A stretch of DNA of 47,591 bases from Gemmatimonadaceae bacterium. Lineage in GTDB: Bacteria > Gemmatimonadota > Gemmatimonadetes > Gemmatimonadales > Gemmatimonadaceae. Below the pieces are notes generated by a model. That model did not search any database and was not told the DNA's origin. It worked only from the letters and a program-made list of their open reading frames with translations. Shown one piece after another: positions 35,772-44,601 of the stretch (positions are counted from its first letter, which is position 1; every line of letters starts with the position of its first letter). A program made the position numbers and the translations under genes. The DNA lies in the NCBI GenBank assembly GCA_014379205.1, contig JACMME010000068.1, positions 1 to 47,591 of the forward strand, in the 5' to 3' direction.

Positions 35772-37535
35772 CTATTTTTCTCCAAGCAAAGGCAACGTGA
35801 TACGCGATCCGTGCTCTCCGAAATGCAGGGTTATTCTCGTCGCTGATCGTTTCGCCGGCTCAGGCGAGCGTCCTTCGGCCGCCAGATTGGGTGCGAAGTG
35901 TGGGAGGAAACTCGGCATAACCACAGCACGCAGGCGATGACCGGCACGGAAGAGGTTACCGGTCAGGTGCTGGCCGATCCTCACCTCGCTGCGCTGGCCG
36001 GGAACGAGCGTGCGTCCGCCTGCGCGCTCGCTGAGTCGCGTTACCTCGAGGCCTGGACTCATCAGATTCCAGGCGGTGTCGCGCGGTGAGACGTCGAAGA
36101 GGCGTACGTACAGATCGGCGTCAGGGGCATCGACACTTACCGTAAGGTTGACCTCGATGCGGCCCAGCACCCGAGTGTCATGCGCGAACGGCTCGGTCTC
36201 GAAAACCATTACGTCGTCGCGTTCGGCCAGAGCGCGGTAATCGTGCGCTCCGTATGCGGCGCCGTACGGGTCGACGATCGGCTTGCGCGGGTCGCTGACG
36301 ATCGTCCAGCTCCCCTCGCTGGGGATTCTGGCACTCAACGTTCCCTTCCCTCTGGCCGCGCGCCCCAGCGACAGGCGCATGTGAGTTGACCATCCAAATG
36401 GCCAGTCGTCGCTCGAGTGCCAGCGATTCTCTCCCATCACGAACGCGCGCACGCGCGGCTCGCTATCCACGCCGTTGTCGACACCTCGCACATAACGGTC
36501 GAGAAACCGCAGCACCAGCTCGTCGTAGTCCAGTCCTGCCGAAGCACCGAAGACACGTTCTCCCGACGCCGCTGTCGCGCTGCGATCGTCAATCGCCCCT
36601 GAACCATGCTCCCACGGTCCGAGGACGAGAAAGGCGCGCGGGTGACGCTCCCCGGCGCGCGATGCCAACAAGCCCTGAAAATTCGTTATCGCCCCTTCGG
36701 GTCCGTAGGCCTCGTCGTGCCAGCCGGATATGTTGAGAACGGCGGCGCGGGTTCGCGCGTAGCGAGTGCGCAGGTCGGCCCAGCTCCACCATGGGTCGTT
36801 GGGGCCATGACTCAGCCATTCCTGATACCATGGTGCGACTGCGGCGAGCTCCGGAACGTCGGTAACGGGGAGGCGCGCCAGCAGCGCCGGTGCCAAGGTA
36901 TCCCACGCAGCGCGCGACTCGCGACCTGTGCGCGGGCCGGGCAAGTTGAGGCGGCGACGCTCGTCCGGCGCGATGCTGAACCAGATCCACGAATTCCAGG
37001 ACAGGTCGAGCAGGCCACCGGCATACCAAAAGTTGTCGGGGCGAGAAAAGGTCATCGCCGGAACCATGGCTTCCAGATGCGGAGGCGACTCCACCGCGGC
37101 AAGCCATTGTACGGCACCGGGGTAAGACAGCCCAAATGTCCCTACTTTGCCGTTCGACCACGTCTGCGCCGCCGCCCACTCGATCGTGTCGTATCCGTCG
37201 AGCCCCTCCTGCCTGTAGGGGTCGAAGCGTCCGTCGGACCGGTAGCGCCCGCGCACGTCCTGCACGACGACTGCGTACCCGCGCGCGACAGCCTTGCCGA
37301 AGGTCGCGTAGTCGCGCACCGCCGACTCCGCTCCATACGGTGTGCGGTACACCAACGTCGGGAATCGTCCGACCGTGCTCGGCCGCATGACAATCGCGCG
37401 CAGGGCGACCCCGTCGCGCATTGCAACGACGACGCTGGAGTCGACTACCTGCGCCTGTGCCAATGGCGCCAGGACGACGCCGAGTGGAACGATGGCGGAC
37501 GCCAGCGCGATGAAGGCGAATTTCACCGATTTCAT
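35772..37535 (-). CDS. Secreted CocE/NonD family hydrolase (X-Pro dipeptidyl-peptidase S15-like)
   Basis: A 587-aa alpha/beta hydrolase with a cleavable signal peptide (residues 1-28, ending PLAQAQ). The catalytic triad reads Ser137 (GLSYPG), Asp274 (GWHDEAYG) and His310 (GPWEHG). The N-terminal hydrolase domain is followed by a C-terminal jelly-roll domain of the PepX_C type (RVLGRIEVNLTVSVDAPDADLYVRLFD). Family members hydrolyse acyl esters (cocaine esterase, glutaryl-7-ACA acylase) or peptides; substrate here is unknown. It is probably transcribed alone or with the upstream ADOP permease gene, 85 bp away. Confidence 0.92.
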   Translation of the reverse strand: MKSVKFAFIALASAIVPLGVVLAPLAQAQVVDSSVVVAMRDGVALRAIVMRPSTVGRFPTLVYRTPYGAESAVRDYATFGKAVARGYAVVVQDVRGRYRSDGRFDPYRQEGLDGYDTIEWAAAQTWSNGKVGTFGLSYPGAVQWLAAVESPPHLEAMVPAMTFSRPDNFWYAGGLLDLSWNSWIWFSIAPDERRRLNLPGPRTGRESRAAWDTLAPALLARLPVTDVPELAAVAPWYQEWLSHGPNDPWWSWADLRTRYARTRAAVLNISGWHDEAYGPEGAITNFQGLLASRAGERHPRAFLVLGPWEHGSGAIDDRSATAASGERVFGASAGLDYDELVLRFLDRYVRGVDNGVDSEPRVRAFVMGENRWHSSDDWPFGWSTHMRLSLGRAARGKGTLSARIPSEGSWTIVSDPRKPIVDPYGAAYGAHDYRALAERDDVMVFETEPFAHDTRVLGRIEVNLTVSVDAPDADLYVRLFDVSPRDTAWNLMSPGLEVTRLSERAGGRTLVPGQRSEVRIGQHLTGNLFRAGHRLRAVVMPSFLPHFAPNLAAEGRSPEPAKRSATRITLHFGEHGSRITLPLLGEK

Positions 37536-37620
37536 AGCGGCAGCCGGGCTTCCTCAGTGGTCACGCTTGAATACTACGGAAGCCAGAACCCTTAAGCCAC
37601 ACGCGAGTAGTGCCGCGTGC

Positions 37621-40065
37621 TCACTCCTGCCGCAACGCCACAGCCGGATCAACACGGGTCGCCCGCATTGCAGGGATGAAGGTTGCCAGCATCGCTATCG
37701 CTGCGAGGAGCAGCGGCACCGCTACGAAGGTGACTGGGTCGGTGGCGCGTACGGAATACAGCTGGCTCTGCATCAGGCGAGTGAGCGTAAGCGCGCCCAG
37801 CACCCCAATGCCCACGCCAACCAGCGCCAGCGTCATCCCCTGACGGATGACCAGCCGCAATACGTTCCCGCGCGCGGCGCCGAGCGCCATTCTCAGACCG
37901 ATTTCGCGCGAGCGCTGCGTAACCGAGTACGACATGACGCCGTAGATGCCGATCGAGGCAAGCAGGAGCGCTATTCCGGCGAAGAAGCCGAGGAGCATCA
38001 TCGTGAATCTGCGTTGGCCAACAGATGACTCCACCTGCTCTTCCATAGTCGAAATGCCCGATAGCGGGATGTCGCGGTCGAGCGAGTGTACGGCGGCCCG
38101 GACGGCCGGCAGCGCAGCGAGCGGATCGCCGGCGGTCCGGACTGCCAGGGACAGCGCGCCACCGAAATTCTGCCCCGTCTGGGCGTAGGCGAGATACATC
38201 TGGACACGCGCTTCGGCGTCCAGCCCTTCATGCATTGTGTGTCCTACGACGCCAACCACGGTGATCCATTGCGTGGAATCGCCGGTCGGCGAACCGAATG
38301 TAACTCGCTTCCCGATGGGGTCCTGGTTGGGCCAGAAACGGCTGACCATTTCGTCGTCCACGACCGCAACAACGGGTGCACTCGGACCGTCCTGAATAGT
38401 GAATCCCCTGCCCTTGAGCAGCGGCACGCGCAACGTCTTGAAGAAGTCCGTGCTTACGAAGCGAATGTCGCCCCACGGCCCTGGCTGGTTCGCTGCTGTC
38501 TGGTAGCCCTCAACGGTAAAGCTTCCGGTAGACCAGTTGCCGCTGAACGGCAGAACCGATGTCGCGCCCACAGATTGCACGCCCGGCACGGCGGCGATCC
38601 GCGGAAGCAGCTGGTCGTAGTACGCGATTTGTGTGGTATCCGACGTGTACTTAGCGCGTGGCAGGGAAAGTCCGAATGTCAGCAGGTTTCGCTGATCGAA
38701 GCCAGGCTCCACACCTTGCAGCCGCCCTACACTCTTGATGAGAAGACCGGCCCCGATGAGGAGCATCAGCGCGAGCGCCACTTCTGCGACGACGAGGACT
38801 CGTCGCACCGTCTGCCCGCTTCCGTCGGCTGCCGAGCTGCGGCCGCCCTCCTTGAGTGTCTCCTGCAAGTCTGTCCTGGATGCCTGGAGTGCCGGCACGA
38901 GCCCGAACAGCATGCTCGTTACCAGCGACACAAGCAGGGTGAACACAATCACCGTCCCATCGATTCGCATCTCGTCCACACGCGGGATGTTGGCCGGGTT
39001 CAGCGCTACGACGCTTCTCACCCCCACGTAAGCCAGCATGAGCCCGAGCGTACCGCCTATGAATGACAGAACGACGCTCTCGGCGAGGAGTTGACGGATG
39101 ATGTCCCAGCGCTTGGCGCCGAGGGCGCTGCGGATAGCTACTTCCTTGCTGCGGCTTGCGGCGCGAGCGAGGAGCAGATTGGCGACATTTGCACACGCAA
39201 TGAGCAGCACGAATCCAACCGCGCCGAGCAGCACCAGGAGTGCCGGCCGAATTTTTCCGGTCGCCCTTTCGAGCATCGGCGTGACTTTGAGCGTCCAGTC
39301 GGGGGAGTACGAACCGGTATACTGCTGCTTTAGCTGATCGGCAAAAGCGGTCATGTCGGTGCGCGCGCGCTCCACGGTGACTCCTGGCTTGAGGCGCGCG
39401 ACGAGCGCCAGAAACTCGTTGGTACGCCGGTCGTCGCCAAATGCTTCATCGCTGAGCGCCAGCGGCACCCACATCTCGACCCTGCGATTGAAGAAGTCGC
39501 GGAAGTGCGGCGGCATCACCCCAACGACGTCGTAGCTTTCCCCGTTGAGCGTCATCTTTTTTCCAATCGCGTCGGCCTCCCCTCCGAACAGGCGCTGCCA
39601 CAGCCCGTCGCTGATTACAACCACCTTGTCGTTGCCAGGCTTGTCCTCTTCGGGGAGAAGGGGACGCCCCCTGGCAACAGGGACACCGAGGGTCCGAAAG
39701 TATTGCCCTGAAACCCGTGCGGCGTTCACCCGCTGCGGATCGCCCATTCCTGTGAGCGCGGGATTCCACCCTGTCTGCACCATAACGCCATCGAAGCTGC
39801 GTGCCTTATCCCGAAGATCGCGGTAGCCAGGCGCGGAAGCGCCGGCCTCGAGGTTGTTGAGAGACGGGTAAAAGTGATCCACCAGGATGAGGCGCTCGGG
39901 CTCCCGGTACGGAAAGGGGCGCAACAGGACGGTGTTTATGACGCTGAAAATCGCCGAGTTCGCCCCAATGCCCAACGCCAGAGTGAGCACTACGATGAGG
40001 GAGAAGCCGGGACTCTTGACGAGGCGGCGCACGGCGTAGCGCAGGTCCTGTAGCAGCGAGTCCAT
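37621..40065 (-). CDS. ADOP-type duplicated ABC permease
   Basis: An 814-aa permease with two tandem MacB/FtsX halves in one chain. It opens with the typical MDSLLQDLRYAVRRLVKSPGF and TLALGIGANSAIFSVINTVLLRPFPY; each half has a periplasmic MacB_PCD domain and an FtsX domain (ANLLLARAASRSKEVAIRSALGA and MSYSVTQRSREIGLRMALGA). This layout defines the acidobacterial duplicated orphan permeases, common in Acidobacteriota and Gemmatimonadota and usually found without an ATPase, as here. The transported substrate is not known for the family. Confidence 0.95.
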   Translation of the reverse strand: MDSLLQDLRYAVRRLVKSPGFSLIVVLTLALGIGANSAIFSVINTVLLRPFPYREPERLILVDHFYPSLNNLEAGASAPGYRDLRDKARSFDGVMVQTGWNPALTGMGDPQRVNAARVSGQYFRTLGVPVARGRPLLPEEDKPGNDKVVVISDGLWQRLFGGEADAIGKKMTLNGESYDVVGVMPPHFRDFFNRRVEMWVPLALSDEAFGDDRRTNEFLALVARLKPGVTVERARTDMTAFADQLKQQYTGSYSPDWTLKVTPMLERATGKIRPALLVLLGAVGFVLLIACANVANLLLARAASRSKEVAIRSALGAKRWDIIRQLLAESVVLSFIGGTLGLMLAYVGVRSVVALNPANIPRVDEMRIDGTVIVFTLLVSLVTSMLFGLVPALQASRTDLQETLKEGGRSSAADGSGQTVRRVLVVAEVALALMLLIGAGLLIKSVGRLQGVEPGFDQRNLLTFGLSLPRAKYTSDTTQIAYYDQLLPRIAAVPGVQSVGATSVLPFSGNWSTGSFTVEGYQTAANQPGPWGDIRFVSTDFFKTLRVPLLKGRGFTIQDGPSAPVVAVVDDEMVSRFWPNQDPIGKRVTFGSPTGDSTQWITVVGVVGHTMHEGLDAEARVQMYLAYAQTGQNFGGALSLAVRTAGDPLAALPAVRAAVHSLDRDIPLSGISTMEEQVESSVGQRRFTMMLLGFFAGIALLLASIGIYGVMSYSVTQRSREIGLRMALGAARGNVLRLVIRQGMTLALVGVGIGVLGALTLTRLMQSQLYSVRATDPVTFVAVPLLLAAIAMLATFIPAMRATRVDPAVALRQE

Positions 40066-40180
40066 GATGCAAGGATGAGGGTCGTGGATCGGCGTAACGG
40101 AATTTCGGGACGCATGAGTCAGCGAGGCTCGGCCTCACGCTTGTGCGTTGATATGTTGGATACTGCGATCCCCAGGATGG

Positions 40181-40348
40181 TTGGACCCGGAACAAATTCC
40201 GCTCGGCGCTGGGTGGGACCCGCACTGGCACCAGCCGAGCGATGTGTTCTCCACCTTCAGCGACAAGGACTTCCGGCTCGGGCTGAACGCCGCGCAGACG
40301 ACTCTAAGCGCCGTCGCGCAGCCCGCAGGGGCAACTTTTACGAAGTAG
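40181..40348 (+). pseudogene. C-terminal remnant of an M28-like metallopeptidase
   Basis: An open stretch reads GWDPHWHQPSDVFSTFSDKD and then FRLGLNAAQTTLSAVAQPAG before a stop at 40348. The HQPSD motif (last zinc-ligand histidine) and the following helix are typical of the C terminus of M28 aminopeptidase-like proteins. Nothing matching the catalytic core lies upstream (40066-40180), and the next gene upstream runs the other way, so only the tail survives. It is the only gene-like trace in the 389-bp gap. Confidence 0.55.
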
Positions 40349-40454
40349 CCGGCACAAATTGGCGTGTAAGCAAGCGGTCGACTGAATAGCGTCACGCCGC
40401 TCTCGCGCCAAGCGGCAATCTTCCATCACACCCTACCAATAACGTTGAAGCCGA

Positions 40455-41876
40455 TCAGCGTGCGTTGCTGTTGGCCGCCAACCCCTGGAGGACGTTTTGC
40501 CCCTCGGCGGCCGGCAACGAGAGCCCAAGGAGCGCCGCGAGCGTCGGCGCCACGTCGCGCATGTCGATCTCGCCGAGCGAACGCCGCGCTGGTATCGATC
40601 GGCCTGATATGAAGAATGCAGAGCGCATGTCCGGTAGGTCAGGCAGATAGCCATGCATTCCGCCGGTCTTCACCGGCACGACGAGCGGGCCACGCGTTCG
40701 GGCTCCAAAGATGTAGCCGGGCTTGAGACTCACCAGAAAGGCAGCTTCCGGAAAGCCACCGAGCTGGCGGAGGTCGTCAGCGTTCAGCACGCGGTCAATC
40801 CCGCTCGCCGTGTCGGCGGCGAGTCGCGTCAGCAGATTGCGTACGACTGAGCGCGTCGCCGCACTCGCTGTGTCGTGGATGATCACGGCCGCAGATGCGC
40901 CAGACGCCCACGCCGTTGCCCTCCATCCGGATGGCTTTTCCGCTGTGTCCCCGGCGAAGTGGAGCAGCCCCGCTTCGCGAAACGCTCCCAGCAGGTTGAC
41001 TGAGCGATTCGTCCGCACGAAGCCGTGGTCGGACACGACGCAGATCACGGCGTTCCCAGGGCTGACCCGCTCGGCGGCTTCCGCGAGCGCGCCAACGATT
41101 GCGTCGATCCGCTCGAGCACCGTAAAGCTCGATGGGCTGAATGGCCCTGTATCGTGCTGCTCGTGGTCGAGCGCGGTGAAGTAAGTCGTCATGAAGCGTG
41201 GCCGCTTCAGCTCGAGGAGCTTTACAGCGAAACGAGCGCGGCTCTCGTCGGCGGACATGCTCTCGTCAATCCCATCGGCGAATGGCCCGAGCGCGCGCTC
41301 CATCTCGTCGTACAGACCTGGCGTGGAAAGCGCGCGGAGCAGCTTCCGGTCGTCGGCAGTACCGGTGCGCCAGTACTGCGGCAGGTTGTGGGTGACACGC
41401 GCACCGACGCTCACCGGCCAGTGGACGCTGGCGGTGACCAGCCCCGCATCGGCTGCCGCATCCCAAAGTGTCCGCGCGGTGATGTCGGTCGCGTACCAAT
41501 ACCAACCGCCCTGATTTCGGCTGAGCGGGTCGAATGTGGTGTTGCCGTGGATGCCGTGCCGCGCGGGCGCGACGCCGGTGAGTAGTGTAGTGTGGCTAGG
41601 GTATGTGACCGTGGGAACGACGCCGCGCACGCCGGTCGCGTAGCTCCCACGCTCGACCAACCGCCTCAGGTTGGGGATCCGAAGTCCGTGGCGATCCGCT
41701 TCGAGCACGTAGTCGGGCCGCAGGCCGTCGATCGAGATGAGCACCACCGTGGGGCGCGCGGAGTCTTGCTGCGTCGACGCGCGCTGTGCGGCGATGGGAG
41801 CTGCGACGGAGGCTGCGCCCGCCGCGGCGAGCGCAGCCAACCCGACAGCCTGTCGCGTGTATCGCAACAAGAGCAT
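40455..41876 (-). CDS. Secreted nucleotide pyrophosphatase/phosphodiesterase (alkaline phosphatase fold)
   Basis: A 473-aa exported enzyme of the type I phosphodiesterase/NPP family. After a signal peptide (ending PIAAQ), metal ligand Asp50 (ISIDGLRPD) and nucleophile Thr91 (VPTVTYPSHTTLLTG) are followed by ALDHEQHDTGP, VVSDHGF and GGMHGYLPD, which supply the remaining Asp/His ligands. It would cleave phosphodiesters or pyrophosphates outside the cytoplasm. The start ATG shares one base with the stop of the TonB receptor gene (TGATG), so the two are co-translated; the receptor may import what this enzyme releases. Confidence 0.93.
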   Translation of the reverse strand: MLLLRYTRQAVGLAALAAAGAASVAAPIAAQRASTQQDSARPTVVLISIDGLRPDYVLEADRHGLRIPNLRRLVERGSYATGVRGVVPTVTYPSHTTLLTGVAPARHGIHGNTTFDPLSRNQGGWYWYATDITARTLWDAAADAGLVTASVHWPVSVGARVTHNLPQYWRTGTADDRKLLRALSTPGLYDEMERALGPFADGIDESMSADESRARFAVKLLELKRPRFMTTYFTALDHEQHDTGPFSPSSFTVLERIDAIVGALAEAAERVSPGNAVICVVSDHGFVRTNRSVNLLGAFREAGLLHFAGDTAEKPSGWRATAWASGASAAVIIHDTASAATRSVVRNLLTRLAADTASGIDRVLNADDLRQLGGFPEAAFLVSLKPGYIFGARTRGPLVVPVKTGGMHGYLPDLPDMRSAFFISGRSIPARRSLGEIDMRDVAPTLAALLGLSLPAAEGQNVLQGLAANSNAR

Positions 41877-44239
41877 CAGAAGCTCGTCCCCACCGTGAAA
41901 AAAACCAGGCGGCGCGCGCCTGCGTTGAGTGTTTGACTGTCGCCAGTCACAGTGAAACCGCCAGTTCCCATGGTCGAGATGTGCGACTTGTCGAAGAGGT
42001 TCCAGACGTTTAGCTGAACGGAAACCTCGCGAACGCCGCGGACTCCCGTGAAGCGGTAACCGACATTCGCGTCGAATAGAGTGTAGTCCGGCACGGAGAT
42101 GTCGTTCATGATGCTGAAGTATCGCTTGTCAACGTACCGTCCGCCAAACCCCGCCGTGAAGCCGCGCTTCAGGTAGCGCAGACTCGAGCTGACCAGCACG
42201 CGCGGCGCGTCGACCACGTCCTTGCCCTTCGATTCGACCTCCGACGTCGGGTCGTCCTCCGTGGTGCGGTAATTGTCGTCGATCGTCGAGCGATTGTACG
42301 AGGCGGCGGTGTGCAACGCGAGTGCCGGCGCGAGACGCACGATTGTGAGCGCCTCGATGCCGCGCGTGCTCACGTCGCCGACGTTGGCGAACGAGCTGAC
42401 GCACGTCGCGGTGAGCGGGCATACGGCGACGCCGATGAGGCGGTGCCGGTAATTGATAGTGTATGCGGCGAGCGACGCTTCCACGCGCGCCCGCCGCGTG
42501 CGCACACCGAGCTCGAACGTCGTAGCGCGCTCCGGGTCTGTGGCGTCGTTAAACCGTGCGAACGCCGTAGGGCTGGTGTTGTAGACACCGGATTGCGGGC
42601 TGTACGGGAAGGCGTTGACGTTCTCCGACAGGTTCGCGAAGAGCTGGTCTGTCGGGCTCGCTGCGAACACGGCACCGAATTGAGGCAGGACTTGGCCTTT
42701 GACGGGGAATGAGGCGTCGGGTCGGGCTGTGTCGGGCGCCGTGGCGGCGTTCGCTATAGTAATGCCGTTATTCTGAAAGTCGGCGTCGATCTTGAGATAT
42801 TTGGCGCCGTAGGTCAGCGTTAGCCTATCGCTGAGAACGGAGTTCGTATTCTGCAGGTAAGCGACGGTGGTGCCGATGTCGCCAGTGCGGTCGAAGAAAA
42901 GCCGCAAGACGTTGTCAAAGTCCACATCCGGGCTGCTGCTGAAGTCGCGCAGCCGCCAGCCGACGCGCCGGATGTTCGCTGTATTGCTCTCGTACCAGAG
43001 GCCCCCCTCGAGCCGGTTAAACGCGATGGTGGCGGTGGCCCTGGCGACCACACCACGACGCTCGGTGTCGTATTGCGTTTCGCGGAAGTAAATCGGGTCC
43101 GGGCTCCATGTTGCGCCATAGTTCGGTGCGTGCCAGTCGCCAACGCCATCGTTGGTATGGAAGTACGGCGTAACAACCAGGCGTGCGTCGCCCGGCAGGC
43201 CGAAGTCGGCGGCCAGGTAGCCGAGGTGGTCGCGGCGTGCGCCGATTGCCGAGTGGAAGTACGCTTCGTCGGGCGTCTCGCTCTGCGCCGCCGCCTGGGC
43301 CGCGCTCCAGCTGCTGAACTGGTCCCAATCGCGTCCACTCTGGCGGAAGCGCTGAAGCGAGAGATCGGTGTAATCGGCTTCCTTCCGGTCCGCGAAATTG
43401 TAGTAGGCGGTGAACTTGTGAGCGCCGATGAGGGCAACGACTTTGGTGTTTATGTGATCCTGCCAGTGCTCGGCGGCGTCGAAGAGGAAGCCGTCGCTGC
43501 CAAAGAGGGCCCCGCGCTCCGGGGAGAAGCGTTCGCCTGACCCTTTCCATTTGTCTGAATCGAGGCGCGAGAAGCTGACGAACCCCTTCACGGCCGCGTT
43601 GGTGCCGAGACTGCGGAGGCCGAGGTCGGCGCGAAGAAAGGTTTTACGCGCGTTGTCCTCCCCGACCATCTGCCGGATTGAGGCGGTGCGCTTATTGAAC
43701 GGGTCCTCGGACTCATACTGTATCACCCCGCCGAGGTTATTGCTGGACGCGGTGCCAAGTGCGCCGGTGCCCTGGGTGACCGAGGTCGCATTGATGTTCT
43801 CGGCGTCCACCGCACGGCCGATTCCAAGTCCGTTGAAGTTGCCGTAGCTCATGTCGCCGAGCGGCAGGCCATCGAAAGTCTGGCCGATCTGGGGGGTCTG
43901 GAAGCCCCGTATCGTGACGCGATTGGACCACTCATACAGCCCAAGCGGCTCGGCGCTCTGGAAGTTTACGCCAGGGAGCTTCTCGATCACACGAAGCGCG
44001 CTAGTCCCGGCTGGCGCCGCTCGCAGGTCGGCCTTCGTGACGGCGTTCGCAGACCGCGTCACGCCCTGGCCTGACGCGGTGGCGACGACCTCCACGCTCG
44101 TGAGCGTACGCGCACTGTCAGCACCGCGCCGGAGTGTGTCTGCCACCTGCGGCTGCTGCGCTATGGCTGGCGCAGAGGCGAGCGAAGAGATGAGAGCACT
44201 GCTGAACACGAGTCGAGTGAGAAAAACTGGCTTTTGCAT
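41876..44239 (-). CDS. TonB-dependent outer-membrane receptor
   Basis: A 787-aa receptor. A signal peptide (MQKPVFLTRLVFSSALISSL, ending PAIAQ) is followed by a TonB-box/plug region with VEVVATASGQGVTRSANAVT, IEKLPGVNFQ and VTIRGFQTPQIGQTFDGLPLGD, then a 22-strand barrel ending in an aromatic residue (VFFTVGTSF), as expected for BAM recognition. ATG 44239 has GGGAG 5-6 bases upstream; the longer frame to 44416 lacks a signal. The FxTPQIGQTFDG pattern is seen in receptors for iron chelates or vitamin-like ligands, but ligand is unassigned. It is the first gene of a pair with the phosphodiesterase. Confidence 0.94.
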   Translation of the reverse strand: MQKPVFLTRLVFSSALISSLASAPAIAQQPQVADTLRRGADSARTLTSVEVVATASGQGVTRSANAVTKADLRAAPAGTSALRVIEKLPGVNFQSAEPLGLYEWSNRVTIRGFQTPQIGQTFDGLPLGDMSYGNFNGLGIGRAVDAENINATSVTQGTGALGTASSNNLGGVIQYESEDPFNKRTASIRQMVGEDNARKTFLRADLGLRSLGTNAAVKGFVSFSRLDSDKWKGSGERFSPERGALFGSDGFLFDAAEHWQDHINTKVVALIGAHKFTAYYNFADRKEADYTDLSLQRFRQSGRDWDQFSSWSAAQAAAQSETPDEAYFHSAIGARRDHLGYLAADFGLPGDARLVVTPYFHTNDGVGDWHAPNYGATWSPDPIYFRETQYDTERRGVVARATATIAFNRLEGGLWYESNTANIRRVGWRLRDFSSSPDVDFDNVLRLFFDRTGDIGTTVAYLQNTNSVLSDRLTLTYGAKYLKIDADFQNNGITIANAATAPDTARPDASFPVKGQVLPQFGAVFAASPTDQLFANLSENVNAFPYSPQSGVYNTSPTAFARFNDATDPERATTFELGVRTRRARVEASLAAYTINYRHRLIGVAVCPLTATCVSSFANVGDVSTRGIEALTIVRLAPALALHTAASYNRSTIDDNYRTTEDDPTSEVESKGKDVVDAPRVLVSSSLRYLKRGFTAGFGGRYVDKRYFSIMNDISVPDYTLFDANVGYRFTGVRGVREVSVQLNVWNLFDKSHISTMGTGGFTVTGDSQTLNAGARRLVFFTVGTSF

Positions 44240-44601
44240 CGCTGCTCCCGCAGTTGGGGACAAGGTGCGCGGCGGTCGCCACGCTTCGCAGCGCCACGAT
44301 ATTTCTCTCGTGTCACGGAATGGCGGCGGCGCGCACCATGCTGCGGTAACGGTACGCCGAAGAATGCGTGACGGTGCGCGCGGGTCGCGGTGCTGCGGCC
44401 TATCACACGGTCTCAAAACGCCATGCGTTCACGGCCGCCAGCTCCGGATATCGATCCATAATGGGAACAAAGCGAAACTTTGTTACGCTGTAAGATCTGG
44501 CGCGGCCGTCACGCATCTCTAACTTATCGGCGCGTTGCCCAGTGTCCCGAGTACTGCGCTCCGCGTCCAAGCCGGCTCTTCCCAAGCAGAGGTCATGTCT
44601 A
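44240..44601. other. Divergent regulatory gap between two TonB-dependent receptor genes
   Basis: A 362-bp non-coding stretch. It contains a perfect 7-bp hairpin, AACAAAG (44466-44472), loop CGAAA, CTTTGTT (44478-44484), followed by a -10-like TAAGAT at 44491-44496 pointing right. No heptad repeat, tRNA or plausible ORF is seen. The hairpin could be an operator for one or both receptors. Confidence 0.5.

Noticed and set aside
36606-37595. 329-codon + strand frame opposite the CocE/NonD hydrolase
   Set aside because: The hydrolase has an intact triad and signal peptide; the antisense frame is arginine-rich with no domain.
40075-40389. 104-codon + strand frame in the gap between ADOP and phosphodiesterase genes
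   Set aside because: It is out of frame with the M28-like remnant and has no motif; the remnant's frame carries the recognisable HQPSD signal.
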